DNA of 64,000 nucleotides from Microbacteriaceae bacterium PS02070 (GCA_029959865.1 JASCPE010000001.1:124001-188000), one strand, 5' to 3'. Positions 34,478 through 42,374 are shown, numbered from the stretch's first letter. Made by a program: numbers and translations. Notes: generated by a model not told the origin, from the sequence alone.

Positions 34478-35013
34478 GCTTCGACTTTCGAGAGGAGTTC
34501 GTTCGCGGCCGCGACGATCACGGCGCGTTCATCGGGTGCGGGGATGTTGACGCCGGTAGCGCCGGCGAACCAGGCGCCGTCGGCGAGGAGCCGGGCGGCG
34601 GTGAGGTAGCCGCGTTCCGTCGCGTCGAGATCGGCGATGCCCACGAACCAGCTCGAGATTCGATCGGCCCATCGGATGGTGAGTTCCTCGCGGAGCCTGG
34701 GATCGGCGAGCATCACGATGTCCGCGGGATCGGGCTCCCGTGTCACGCATGCATCGACGTAGACGCCGACTCGCTCCCGAAGGGTCGTAGTCTCGGGCGC
34801 CGACGACAGACGAGTCGCCATCTCTTCGAGCCAGCCCGCAGCAACGTGGTCGACCAGCGCGAGCATCATCGCCTTCTTCGTTCGGAAGTGATACATCAAA
34901 CCCGGCTTCGAGAGTCCCGACCGCCTCGCAACCGAGTCGAACGAGACAACCTCCCCGGCGCGGACGAGGTCAAGTGCGCAGGAGAGGACTTCTTCGCGAG
35001 AGTTCGATGCCAC
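34474..35013 (-). CDS. TetR-family regulator of the SMR pair
   Basis: 179 residues. The N-terminal TetR helix-turn-helix is clear (VLSCALDLVRAGEVVSFDSV, ARRSGLSKPGLMYHFRTKKA, residues about 9-48), with a helical ligand domain after it. A perfect 10-bp inverted repeat lies just before its start, implying autorepression of the TetR-SMR-SMR operon and relief by pump substrates. This feedback is inferred from layout. Confidence 0.92.
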   Translation of the reverse strand: MASNSREEVLSCALDLVRAGEVVSFDSVARRSGLSKPGLMYHFRTKKAMMLALVDHVAAGWLEEMATRLSSAPETTTLRERVGVYVDACVTREPDPADIVMLADPRLREELTIRWADRISSWFVGIADLDATERGYLTAARLLADGAWFAGATGVNIPAPDERAVIVAAANELLSKVEA

Positions 35014-35017
35014 TCCA

Positions 35018-35045
35018 CTACTTTACCATACGGTTGGTAAAGTAG
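35018..35045. promoter_or_regulatory. TetR-type operator before the efflux operon
   Basis: Perfect inverted repeat CTACTTTACC-N8-GGTAAAGTAG, 28 bp, starting 4 bp upstream of the regulator's ATG. Size and position are typical for a TetR dimer site overlapping the promoter. Confidence 0.75.
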
Positions 35046-35172
35046 CAGACCTGCCTGTCGCAGGGGTCTCGAACGCCTCATTCCCAAACTAGATAGCGTT
35101 TTTTTCTCCATTTTTTGAACTTTTCCTTCTCAATAAACGCTCGTACCTTCGAGGTGTCAACGAACTTCGAAG
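35046..35172. other. AT-rich scrap before IS copy 2
   Basis: Contains GCGTTTTTTTCTCC and nearby T-rich runs unlike the GC-rich surroundings, up to the IS boundary at 35173. No gene. It is the inner left flank of IS copy 2 and may be foreign non-coding DNA or part of the efflux promoter. Confidence 0.5.
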
Positions 35173-35185
35173 TGGGCCGCCCCCT

Positions 35186-36001
35186 TCATTCGGTCCGGTC
35201 GCTGTGCGAGTCGTCGGTTTCCGATTGATGGGTGCATTGCCGAGCGTAGTCGACGGGTGCGAGGTAGCCGAGCGATGAATGCCGGCGGTCGTGGTTGTAT
35301 TCGGTCTTCCAGTCGCCGATCACGACCTGGGCGTGGAGCAGCGAGTAGAAGCTGTTGATGTTCAGGCACTCGTCGCGGAGCCTGCTGTTGAACGACTCGA
35401 CGTACCCGTTGTGCCAGGGCGAGCCGGGCGGGATGTAGAACAGGCCGGTGCGGGTGCCGGCCCAGTGGGCCATCGCGTCGCTGATGAACTCGGGGCCGTT
35501 GTCGGATCGGAGCACCGCGGGGGCGCCGCGGACTGCGACGAGGTCCTCGAGGTGGGCGGTGAGCCGGTCCGCGGTGATCGACCGTTCGACGAGCCCGCCG
35601 ATGCACTCGCGGGTGTGCTCGTCGACGATGGAGCAGATCTTGACCGGACGGCCCTGCTCGTCCGCGTCGAACTGGAAGTCCACCGCCCACACGAGGTTCG
35701 GTGCGACCGCTGCCGGGGCGTCGACGGTCGAAGACCCAACGCGTTTGCGGCGACGCCGCTGCGGGACGCGCAGCCCTTCCTCGCGCCAGAGCCGTTGGAT
35801 CTTCTTGTGGTTCACGACCCACCCCTCGCCGCGGGCATCGTGGTAGGCCCTGCGGTATCCCCACCGCGGGTGCTTCTTCGCATACGCCCGCAGCCAGTCC
35901 CGCAACGCCAGGTCCGGGTCGGCTGTCGTCTCGCCCTGGAGCGGGCGACGGTATGCGGACCTGCTCAGCCCGGCCAGACGGCACGCCATTCGTTCGCTCA
36001 C
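35186..36001 (-). CDS. IS3-family transposase OrfB (copy 2)
   Basis: 271 residues, identical to the copy 1 protein, with the DDE residues intact (AVDFQFDADE, VLRSDNGPEF, YVESFNSRLRDE). Identity of the two copies indicates recent spread or gene conversion. Confidence 0.93.
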   Translation of the reverse strand: MSERMACRLAGLSRSAYRRPLQGETTADPDLALRDWLRAYAKKHPRWGYRRAYHDARGEGWVVNHKKIQRLWREEGLRVPQRRRRKRVGSSTVDAPAAVAPNLVWAVDFQFDADEQGRPVKICSIVDEHTRECIGGLVERSITADRLTAHLEDLVAVRGAPAVLRSDNGPEFISDAMAHWAGTRTGLFYIPPGSPWHNGYVESFNSRLRDECLNINSFYSLLHAQVVIGDWKTEYNHDRRHSSLGYLAPVDYARQCTHQSETDDSHSDRTE

Positions 36002-36051
36002 CCGCAGCTTGCGCTTGAGGTGGTCGACGGCGGCGCGGCGCCTGCCCGGGC

Positions 36052-36372
36052 CTAGAAGTTTCCCTCAGCCAGCTCCTTGAGCGCGGCCTTCTCGAGCTCT
36101 GCCTCGGCGAGCAGCCGCTTGAGCGTGGCGTTCTGCTTCTCGAGCTCCTTCAGCCGCTTCGCGTCGTCGGCCTTCAATCCGCCGTACTGGTTCCGCCACC
36201 GGTAGTACGTCTGCTCGGACACTCCGAGCTCTCGACACACCCCGGCGATGTCGCTCCCGCCCGCGAGCATCCTGTCGGCCTGCCCGAGCTTACGGACGAC
36301 CTGCTCCGGAGTGTGACGCTTCCTGCTGTTCGTCATGATCTGACCAGTCTCCCTGCCCGGACCCCCGGGCAA
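36052..36372 (-). CDS. IS3-family transposase OrfA (copy 2)
   Basis: 106 residues, identical to the copy 1 OrfA: helix-turn-helix, then a leucine-rich coil, stopping just before the orfB frame. Confidence 0.92.
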   Translation of the reverse strand: MPGGPGRETGQIMTNSRKRHTPEQVVRKLGQADRMLAGGSDIAGVCRELGVSEQTYYRWRNQYGGLKADDAKRLKELEKQNATLKRLLAEAELEKAALKELAEGNF

Positions 36373-36419
36373 CAGGACGACTCACACAACCACCGGACCT
36401 ACCGAACGGGGTCAGCCCA

Positions 36420-37498
36420 CCCTCAATCAGCACTTGTCGTGCCCCACTCATACGCGGCGCGAACCAGATGTACGGCTGCGCGCGCCGGAAGCGATCCAGT
36501 CGTTCTTGACCGATCATGAACCGTCCCGCCCAGGTCGCCGCGACCCGCTCGCGCTGCTCCCGCGCGCCCGGCGGTCGCAGGTCGTAGGGGGTGAGCGCGC
36601 GGGCAAGTACGCCGGCGAGATCGGCGGAGTTCGTCGCGACGGCGCGAACTACGCCGGCCAGAATCGAGCGGCACGAGACGTCGTGCATCACCGTAAGCTC
36701 GGCACGGTTGAGGCGGCCATCGAGCAGGCGGGAAGGCACGTCAATGACCGTGGAGTCGATTTGCACGTGCTCTCCGGGTCGCGGGGATCCGTGCACGCCG
36801 AAGGCCCGATCGGGCTTGTTGGCGGAGGTCTGCCGCGCCTTCGCCGAGCCATTCAGCTTTCGCGCGGTCGGGTGCGCCGCGACCATCCGGTAGAGCGTTC
36901 GTTCGCTGGGAAGGTCGATCGCGTCGCCGTAGTCCTCCTCCAACATCCACCGCAGCCGGTCGAGAGTTCGGCTGGTCGTGCCAGACGAGCGCGACGTGCC
37001 GGTCGCGCCGAGCTCGCTCAACGCAGCGCCGATCCGAGCGTCGATGACCTGCTTCCCGCGGTTGAGGTGACGAGCGTCCACCAGGCCGACCACACCGTCG
37101 GCGCGGTATCGGTGGAACTTGCGCCGCACGGTCTCCACCGACTTCACCGGCGTGACCTTCGACATCGCAGCACGCACGTCCTCGAAGAGGAACTTGGCCG
37201 GCTCACCCTTCTCGACCGCTTCTTTCACCGCGGAGAGCTGTTCCGCCCACGCGTCAACGATGCGTCGCTCCTGTTCGGGTAGCCCGTCGAGGACGCGTGC
37301 CGCCGAACCTGTTGCCGATTCCGCGCGCTCCGTATGCCAAGTGACGTTCGTCAACCTAACCAGCTCTTCGGCGTCAACGATCCGCGTGAAGTCAGAGTCG
37401 AGCGAACGGAGTGTGACGCGACGATAGTCGGCCGCGATGATGATGAACTGCTCGTCGTCCCAGGTCAGCGTCGCACCGATGCCGACCCTCATCGTCAT
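36420..37498 (-). pseudogene. TnsB/Mu-type transposase, C-terminal part missing
   Basis: About 359 residues remain. The N-terminal DNA-binding region (VRRKFHRYRADGVVGLVDAR, WMLEEDYGDAIDLPSERTLY) leads to the catalytic core with GEHVQIDSTVIDVPSRLL (first Asp) and RAELTVMHDVSCRSILAGVV. After RRAQPYI the expected second-Asp segment is absent, and the frame meets IS copy 2 at 36419, so an earlier deletion near 36470 probably preceded the IS insertion. Without the rest of the DDE site it cannot transpose. Start overlaps the tnsA stop by ATGA. Confidence 0.8.
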
Positions 37499-38229
37499 GC
37501 CGCCTTCGCGACTGTCGTCAGTGACAAGTGCCTCGAAGCGTCGAACACCAGATCACGCCACCACAGCGCCGAGTAGACCGCGCCAAGAGGCTGCGGCGCG
37601 ACGCCTTCCAGCAGGCTCGCCCACTCCGACAATCGGCTGGACTCCCCGGCATGCGAGTGCACGATTTCGACAGCGGTCGAATCGCGCCATCGCTCGTATC
37701 GATACCCCGAGAGAAACCTGAGATTGCGACCCTCGCTCTCCGAGACGTCGTGCACCACGAAGTAGTCCCACCCGAGTTCGCGGCACAAGATCGAGGTCCA
37801 GTCGAAGGCTTCGGCGTCATCAGGCTCGATGCGAGCCAGGGGCTTTACATCGACAACCGCTGCCGATCCGTCGCGGAACCGTACGAAGAAGTCGGGCACA
37901 TGGCTGCGCGCAGTTCCTGTCCAGTAGATCCACATCGGCTGCGACGAGATCGCTGCGACCCGCGGGTCGCGGTCAAGCTGCATGAGCGCGACCCGCTCGT
38001 AGAGCGACTCGAACCAGACATGCCCTCCGGTCGTCGCCGCCCAGTACTGGCCCGTGTAGTTCTTCTTGTGCTTCCACGACTTCGGAGTCCGAACCCTGTC
38101 GACGGTCTCGAACGCGACCTCGAGCACGTCGGTCGAATCACGGCGGTGATCTACTCCACCGAGGACGTACTCGATCTGCGCATGCGGCGCAATCGTTTGG
38201 GTGGTTGGCTCCCAGTGCATCAACGTCAT
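37495..38229 (-). CDS. TnsA-like endonuclease of a Tn7-like transposon
   Basis: 244 residues from the ATG at 38227-38229, supported by CGGAGA 5 nt upstream; longer frames overlap the divergent gene. The N-terminal nuclease has the TnsA pattern: WFESLYERVALMQLDRDP (Glu), ISSQPMWIYW, HVPDFFVRF (Asp) and AAVVDVKPLARI (Lys), giving the E-D-K site that cuts the 5' ends during cut-and-paste transposition. It is coupled to tnsB and lies near the right repeat cluster, reading inward, as in Tn7. No tnsC follows. Confidence 0.8.
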   Translation of the reverse strand: MTLMHWEPTTQTIAPHAQIEYVLGGVDHRRDSTDVLEVAFETVDRVRTPKSWKHKKNYTGQYWAATTGGHVWFESLYERVALMQLDRDPRVAAISSQPMWIYWTGTARSHVPDFFVRFRDGSAAVVDVKPLARIEPDDAEAFDWTSILCRELGWDYFVVHDVSESEGRNLRFLSGYRYERWRDSTAVEIVHSHAGESSRLSEWASLLEGVAPQPLGAVYSALWWRDLVFDASRHLSLTTVAKAA

Positions 38230-38376
38230 CTGTTCTCCGATCTCGACGAGATATTCAGTTGGAGAGTCCCTGACGCCGCCAGAGTACGACCGCCTCTTCA
38301 GAGCAGCGAGAAGACACGCCTGCATTGGCGGGCTCGGCCGGCCGTCGGTGTCCGAGCCCCGCCATAGGATCACGCC

Positions 38377-39210
38377 ATGCGAGTCGAGGGAGAACGAGCA
38401 CAGGTGCTCGTAACGGTGAAGGCGACGCCACAGCCGTCCGCGAGCTATGGCGACACGTCGTGCGTCGCGGGCGTCCGGATCGACGGCGACGAACCGACCT
38501 GGATCCGTCTCTACCCGATCGCATTCCGATGGCTCGATGGCGAGTCTCAATTTGCGAAGTACGACGTGATCGAACTCGAAGTGCGCCGGCGAGACTCCGA
38601 CACCCGGAAAGAGAGTTACTCCCCCGCCCAGAACTCCTGGCACAAGATCAACCACCTGCGGCCAGGAAAGTCGCGCCACCAGGTGATCGGTCGACTCCCG
38701 GTGACCACGACCTGCGAGCTGATGAGCGCCGCAACCTCCGATCCGGCGGCAACGTCACTGGGGCTGGTCTATCCGGCCGACGTGGACCGACTCGAGTTCG
38801 TGCCTCACCCGAAGTGGACGCCCGAACAGCTCGCGAAGATGCAGGATCGCATCTTCAAGGAGTCGACCGCGCTCATCCCAATGAGCGGCTCCATCCCTTC
38901 CGTGCTGAAAGAACCAGCGTTCAAGGTTCGCTACCGCTATCGCTGCGAGGGCACCGGCTGCCGTGGACACCAGGGCCGAATCCTCGACTGGGAGCTGACT
39001 GCCCTACAGAACCGGCTCCGCCACGATGGAAAAGACGTCAAGGCTGGCGTCACAGAGAAGTTCTTGGACCAGATGTTCGCCTCGGACCGGCGGACAGGGT
39101 TCTACATGGGCAACTTCGAACTCGCCGCCCGACGTGGCAAGTTCAGCGTTCTCGGCGTGTACTGGCCGAAAGCAGAAGACGCCATCGCGCCCCAGCCTGC
39201 GCTCTTCTAA
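38377..39210 (+). CDS. Unknown protein convergent with the DUF488-type gene
   Basis: 277 residues from the ATG at 38377. VLVTVKATPQPSASYGDTSC, GEPTW-like IRLYPIAFRWLDGESQFAKY, DVIELEVRRRDSDTRKESY and RYRYRCEGTGCRGHQGRILD are recognisable: proteins with a V-x-VKAxPxPSxxYGExxCVAG start are found next to DUF488 genes. CEGTGCRGHQ has a Cys/Cys/His cluster that might bind a metal. The stop overlaps the stop of the DUF488 gene by 4 bp. Function unknown; the recurrent partnership (from memory) suggests a two-gene system. Confidence 0.7.
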   Translation: MRVEGERAQVLVTVKATPQPSASYGDTSCVAGVRIDGDEPTWIRLYPIAFRWLDGESQFAKYDVIELEVRRRDSDTRKESYSPAQNSWHKINHLRPGKSRHQVIGRLPVTTTCELMSAATSDPAATSLGLVYPADVDRLEFVPHPKWTPEQLAKMQDRIFKESTALIPMSGSIPSVLKEPAFKVRYRYRCEGTGCRGHQGRILDWELTALQNRLRHDGKDVKAGVTEKFLDQMFASDRRTGFYMGNFELAARRGKFSVLGVYWPKAEDAIAPQPALF

Positions 39211-39848
39211 CGCGTGACCAACTCACGATCGAGAATCCCCCGCACCTGCTCGAGCACCTGCTCACGGTGGCAGTGCTGCTCGTCCGCTTCGTAGCAGAAG
39301 ACCGCGACAGGTCCGGTACGCGCGAGGTTGGCCAACTCCTCCAGCGCGCCACGCGCAGCCTCGGCCTCGAGCTCGCTTGTGAACCTCTCACGAACTTCCC
39401 GCGCGAGCTGGGAGTCGAGTTCTCCATAGCCTGCGCGGTTGTCGCGCTGGTTGCCGAGCACCGGCATGTGAACGTACGCGATCCCCGCCTCAAGGAGAGC
39501 AGCCGCAAGCGCACGCTTGCTGAACCCGCGCTTGCGCGAGATCGCGTTCAGCCGGACGTCGACGAGAGTCTCCACGCCACGGATGCGCAGCTTCGAGATC
39601 AGAGCCTCAACGGTCTGCCCCTCGTATCCAATTCCATCGATGCTCACGTCTCGTTCCTTTCGACGACGAAGTCTGTGTTCAGCCACCCGACACCGGGTGC
39701 TGCAGCAGAGCGCATCACTCCGCGCTGCGAACCCGCGACCGCAAGCCACGCACGTGCGATTCGGCGGACGTCGCGCGCGAATCTCGCGAGCCACGGCCGT
39801 CGACAGCGTCGTCAACTCATTCAACGATAGAGTCGCGACATCCGTCAT
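39207..39848 (-). CDS. Zinc-ribbon plus DUF488 protein
   Basis: 213 residues from the ATG at 39846-39848. The N-terminal part has a CVACGRGFAARSDALCCSTR zinc-ribbon pattern (four Cys) with a basic stretch HRLRRRKE, a likely nucleic-acid contact. Then DUF488: SIDGIGYEGQTVEALISKLR, VETLVDVRLNAISRKRGFSK, and GPVAVFCYEADEQHCHREQV, which carries the conserved Cys and His residues. A TAATAT box ends 7 nt before the ATG inside an inverted repeat, so the message is probably leaderless and repressor-controlled. It converges with the gene at 38377-39210, overlapping by 4 bp. Confidence 0.75.
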   Translation of the reverse strand: MTDVATLSLNELTTLSTAVAREIRARRPPNRTCVACGRGFAARSDALCCSTRCRVAEHRLRRRKERDVSIDGIGYEGQTVEALISKLRIRGVETLVDVRLNAISRKRGFSKRALAAALLEAGIAYVHMPVLGNQRDNRAGYGELDSQLAREVRERFTSELEAEAARGALEELANLARTGPVAVFCYEADEQHCHREQVLEQVRGILDRELVTR

Positions 39849-39870
39849 GTAACAGATATTAGCCGTTACA
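39848..39870 (-). promoter_or_regulatory. Leaderless promoter within an inverted repeat before the DUF488 gene
   Basis: TGTAAC-N11-GTTACA spans the start codon and a TAATAT -10 box (minus strand, 39856-39861). The -10 lies 7 nt from the ATG, so transcription would begin at or next to the start codon. A protein bound to the repeat would block the polymerase. Confidence 0.55.
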
Positions 39871-39898
39871 CATCTCGAGAGTCTCGTACGCTGGCTCC

Positions 39899-40217
39899 GT
39901 GATCCACCTCGTTGCCCGACGCACTCGACCCGACCAACGGGACCGGGTGACGGCCTGGCTCCGTGAAGTCGACGGCCCCCGCCGGGGGAGGCACTCGAGT
40001 CCCTGCCAGCCGAGGTCGTCGCGCATGAGACGGCAATGCTCATCGACACCAGCGATGGCCCGGTCATCATCTACACGATGGAGACGGATGATCTCCCGAT
40101 CCATATCGGTGACTGACCGATCTCCGGGCCATCGACGCGGAGCACCGAGCCGTTATGCGCGCGGCCGAAGATGGGCCAGCGATCGCAGAGGTCGTGCTTG
40201 ACCTGCGACCGGAGTGA
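39899..40217 (+). pseudogene. DUF6176-like small protein, two frameshifts
   Basis: Three consecutive pieces in different frames resemble one protein: VIHLVARRTRPDQRDRVTAW (from GTG 39899), then RRGEALESLPAEVVAHETAM with VIIYTMETDDLPIHIGD, then LTDLRAIDAEHRAVMRAAED ending AEVVLDLRPE. Shifts fall in the C/G run near 39980-39990 and near 40114. Small proteins with an 'IDAEHRAVM' C-terminal block and a '(L)IYYMxAED' middle fit DUF6176. It is decayed and sits just inside the right Tn7-like end. Confidence 0.6.
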
Positions 40218-40219
40218 CA

Positions 40220-40327
40220 TCGCGGACTACAGATCGGGTGGCAGAAACTACAGGTCGGTTGTCACCACCACAGAATCGATGGCAGAAACTACAGATGGGT
40301 TGTCACCGGACAGTGTCGTCGGGCAAC
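40220..40327 (-). repeat. Putative Tn7-like transposon end (right; 'end B')
   Basis: Read inward (minus strand) it starts TGTCCGGTGACAACC at 40312 and holds three spaced sites: CATCTGTAGTTTCTGCC (40281-40297), GACCTGTAGTTTCTGCC (40241-40257) and GATCTGTAGTCCGCG (40221-40235). A longer terminus beginning TGTTGCCCGACGACA at 40327 is also possible. Spacing of about 40 bp between the first two sites suits TnsB-type binding sites. Confidence 0.65.
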
Positions 40328-40462
40328 ATAGGAAACTGCCAGTCAGGGGAGCCTCGAAACTCTTGTGCGCCGTTATCTTTCCGTTATAGAGTGCTCGCAC
40401 GGTAGTTGTTTTGCTGTGGCAGCTACCACATGTGATTGCAGGACACTCTTGGTGCAAGGGAC

Positions 40463-40496
40463 AAGGGCCGACCGGATGCCTCTCCGGTCGGCCCTT
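40463..40496. terminator. Bidirectional terminator after the DUF2207 gene
   Basis: Perfect 14-bp stem AAGGGCCGACCGGA / TCCGGTCGGCCCTT with a 6-nt loop. It lies 24 bp past the DUF2207 stop on the minus strand and also faces any plus-strand transcript from the element to its left. Confidence 0.75.
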
Positions 40497-40519
40497 AATC
40501 ATCCCGCGGCGCGTGACGG

Positions 40520-42343
40520 CTAAACGCCGCCGCCCCCACCGCCCCCGCCTCCGCCGCCTGCTGATCCCCCGCCGGTGGATCCACCCGACGTGGACGAAGA
40601 CGACGATGCCGCGCTCGACAGGCTCGTCACGCTCGACGCGAAGGCTGACGCGCTGAACGCGCTCGTTCCGGCATACCAGGCCGGCGCCGTGACACCCACG
40701 TCCTCATACCGGTGCGCGAGCGCCTCGGCCCACTTCGTCTCCTGATCAAAGGCGATCGCGAACGGCAGAAGCCGTTCGTAGAGGTGGAGCATCTGGCGTG
40801 AATCGTTCACGTCGACGGCGACCTCTCCGCGCATCCCGACCCGCACGCGCTCCGCCGTCTCGGGCGACTGCAGCATCCGGATGCGGTCCGCCTCCGCCCA
40901 TTCGATGAACTCCCGCAACCCCTGCAGGTGATCGCGAAGCTCGGCGCCCGCGGCGGTCAGCGGACGCCGGCCAAGGATCAACACGCCCGCAACCAGTGCC
41001 AGCGCCGCGGCGACGATCAGAATCACGGGCACGGCTGGAAAGACGCTTGCCGTCAGAGCAAGCACGCCGAACAGGAGCACCGCAGCGGCGCTGACACCGA
41101 GCAATATGGCCGGGACGGCACGCGCGCCGCGCTTCACCTTTCGATACAGCCCACGCTCCTCGAGCTTCTTCTGCGCGGCGCCGAGGATGCCTGCCGCCAT
41201 CCGCGACAGGCGCGTGTCGGACGACTCGAACTCGTACTGGTCACCGACCTTCCCCCCGGGGAACAACGCCTCCAGAAGGAGCCGCCCGTCGTAATCAGCG
41301 AGGGACGGATCGACCAGTTCGGCAACGAGTGGGGTCTTGCGAAAGGCTCGCTTCTCTCCCTCGAGAATGCGAATCGACCCGACGACGGCCTGCTCCACGA
41401 CCTCGGCCGGGATCGCCTTCGACGTCTTCGAGAGGAACACCGCACTCTCCAGCGCATCCACCTCCTTGGGCGGGCCGTACTCCGCGATGATGACGCTGCG
41501 GCCGGGCTCGTCCCGCAGATGCTTGCGTCGGGCACGCACCGCGAGGAGGAGCGACCCGAGGAGCCCCGCTCCCGCGACCGTCTGCGCCCACCCGAAACCG
41601 GAGGCGTAATAGGACGAGTCGAACAGCTCGAAGGTCCCATCATCGAAACCCACCGCGAAAGTGAGTGTCTCGTACGGTGCGAGGTCCATCGCGGTCGCCG
41701 TGATCGCCACACCGCCGCCTTCGGGCGCCTCCGCGATGCTCGCACACAGATCTCCGGTACCCGGAGGGCCGACCCGCCCCTGGTAACACGCGAACTCACC
41801 CGACATCTTGTCGGCAAGTGATTCGTCGAGGTGCAGCGTCGCCGTCACCTCACCGAAAGGTTGAGCCCAGTCGTTGCCGTTGACGTCCCAGTAGAACTCG
41901 AGACCGGAATCGTCGAAGTCCCAGACGACATTCTCGAGCTCATACTCGATCACGAAGGTCTGGCGCCCGAGCAGGTAGTCGTCCGCCCGAGACGTAAACG
42001 AGACAGCCCCATCGTCGCGGTCCACCTCTTCTGGACGCGGGTTTCCCTCGCCGTCGGTGATCGAGATGAGCTGCGCGTTCAGCGGCTGCCCGTTGTACGT
42101 GTCCGGGATCACCCGGCGGATCCCTCGGTTCTGCGGGGTCTCCGGGAACTGCGCGACGAACGTCTCCACGACGTGCAACTCGCTCGTGCCGTCTTCGTCT
42201 CGCGTGAGCGTGTAATCGACGTCGAGGCTCTCGAACGTGAAGTCGTCGACATCGGCAACGGCTGCCTGCCCACCGGAGAGAACAACACCGGCGGCGATCG
42301 CGATTCCGACGAGGGCGGCTCTCATCTTCCGGCTGATCGTCAT
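40520..42343 (-). CDS. DUF2207 membrane protein with glycine-rich tail
   Basis: 607 residues. A signal sequence (RAALVGIAIAAGVVLSGGQAAVA) is followed by an extracellular DUF2207 domain (DYTLTRDEDGTSELHVVETF, NRGIRRVIPDTYNGQ), a transmembrane helix near 245-265, a cytoplasmic region with SVIIAEYGPPKEVDALESAV, two more helices (VPAILLGVSAAAVLLFGVLA, VPVILIVAAALALVAGVLIL), then RVRVGMRGEVAVDV and a Ser/Gly tail ending in eleven glycines and Val. This is the usual plan for the family, whose function is unknown. Divergent from a MarR gene with 31 bp between starts, which suggests mutual control. Confidence 0.9.
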   Translation of the reverse strand: MTISRKMRAALVGIAIAAGVVLSGGQAAVADVDDFTFESLDVDYTLTRDEDGTSELHVVETFVAQFPETPQNRGIRRVIPDTYNGQPLNAQLISITDGEGNPRPEEVDRDDGAVSFTSRADDYLLGRQTFVIEYELENVVWDFDDSGLEFYWDVNGNDWAQPFGEVTATLHLDESLADKMSGEFACYQGRVGPPGTGDLCASIAEAPEGGGVAITATAMDLAPYETLTFAVGFDDGTFELFDSSYYASGFGWAQTVAGAGLLGSLLLAVRARRKHLRDEPGRSVIIAEYGPPKEVDALESAVFLSKTSKAIPAEVVEQAVVGSIRILEGEKRAFRKTPLVAELVDPSLADYDGRLLLEALFPGGKVGDQYEFESSDTRLSRMAAGILGAAQKKLEERGLYRKVKRGARAVPAILLGVSAAAVLLFGVLALTASVFPAVPVILIVAAALALVAGVLILGRRPLTAAGAELRDHLQGLREFIEWAEADRIRMLQSPETAERVRVGMRGEVAVDVNDSRQMLHLYERLLPFAIAFDQETKWAEALAHRYEDVGVTAPAWYAGTSAFSASAFASSVTSLSSAASSSSSTSGGSTGGGSAGGGGGGGGGGGV

Positions 42344-42374
42344 GGAAGAAGCCTATGCAGTTACAGTTACGAGC

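Larger units (their letters stand above)
35173..36419 (-). mobile_element. IS3-family insertion sequence, copy 2
   Basis: 1247 bp with the same ends and orientation as copy 1, and encoded proteins identical to it. It forms the right arm of the composite transposon; the outer flank begins ccct. Confidence 0.92.
18435..36423. mobile_element. Composite transposon of about 18 kb: two direct IS3-family copies with 4-bp target repeats
   Basis: Identical-looking 1247-bp copies at 18439-19685 and 35173-36419 lie in the same orientation. The outer bases are ccct at 18435-18438 and ccct at 36420-36423; the inner flanks (agac after copy 1, gaag before copy 2) do not match each other or the outer ones. 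Each copy alone therefore lacks a target duplication, but the pair as a unit has one. Removing the unit restores a continuous reading frame. Cargo: nested insertion sequences, hsdMSR, a UDG-like gene, small orphans, dprA-like plus PRTase, and TetR with two SMR pumps. Confidence 0.75.
9313..40312. mobile_element. Putative Tn7-like mosaic element bounded by inverted repeat clusters
   Basis: Repeat clusters at 9313-9444 and 40220-40312 point toward each other, and tnsA-tnsB-like genes lie just inside the right cluster and read inward, as in Tn7. The interior is accessory: frameshifted genes, several insertion sequences, restriction-modification and candidate defence genes. tnsC, tnsD and tniQ-type genes are not seen, tnsB is broken, and no 5-bp target repeat links the two ends, so the element is probably immobile and rearranged. 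The boundaries are an inference from the repeats. Confidence 0.45.
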
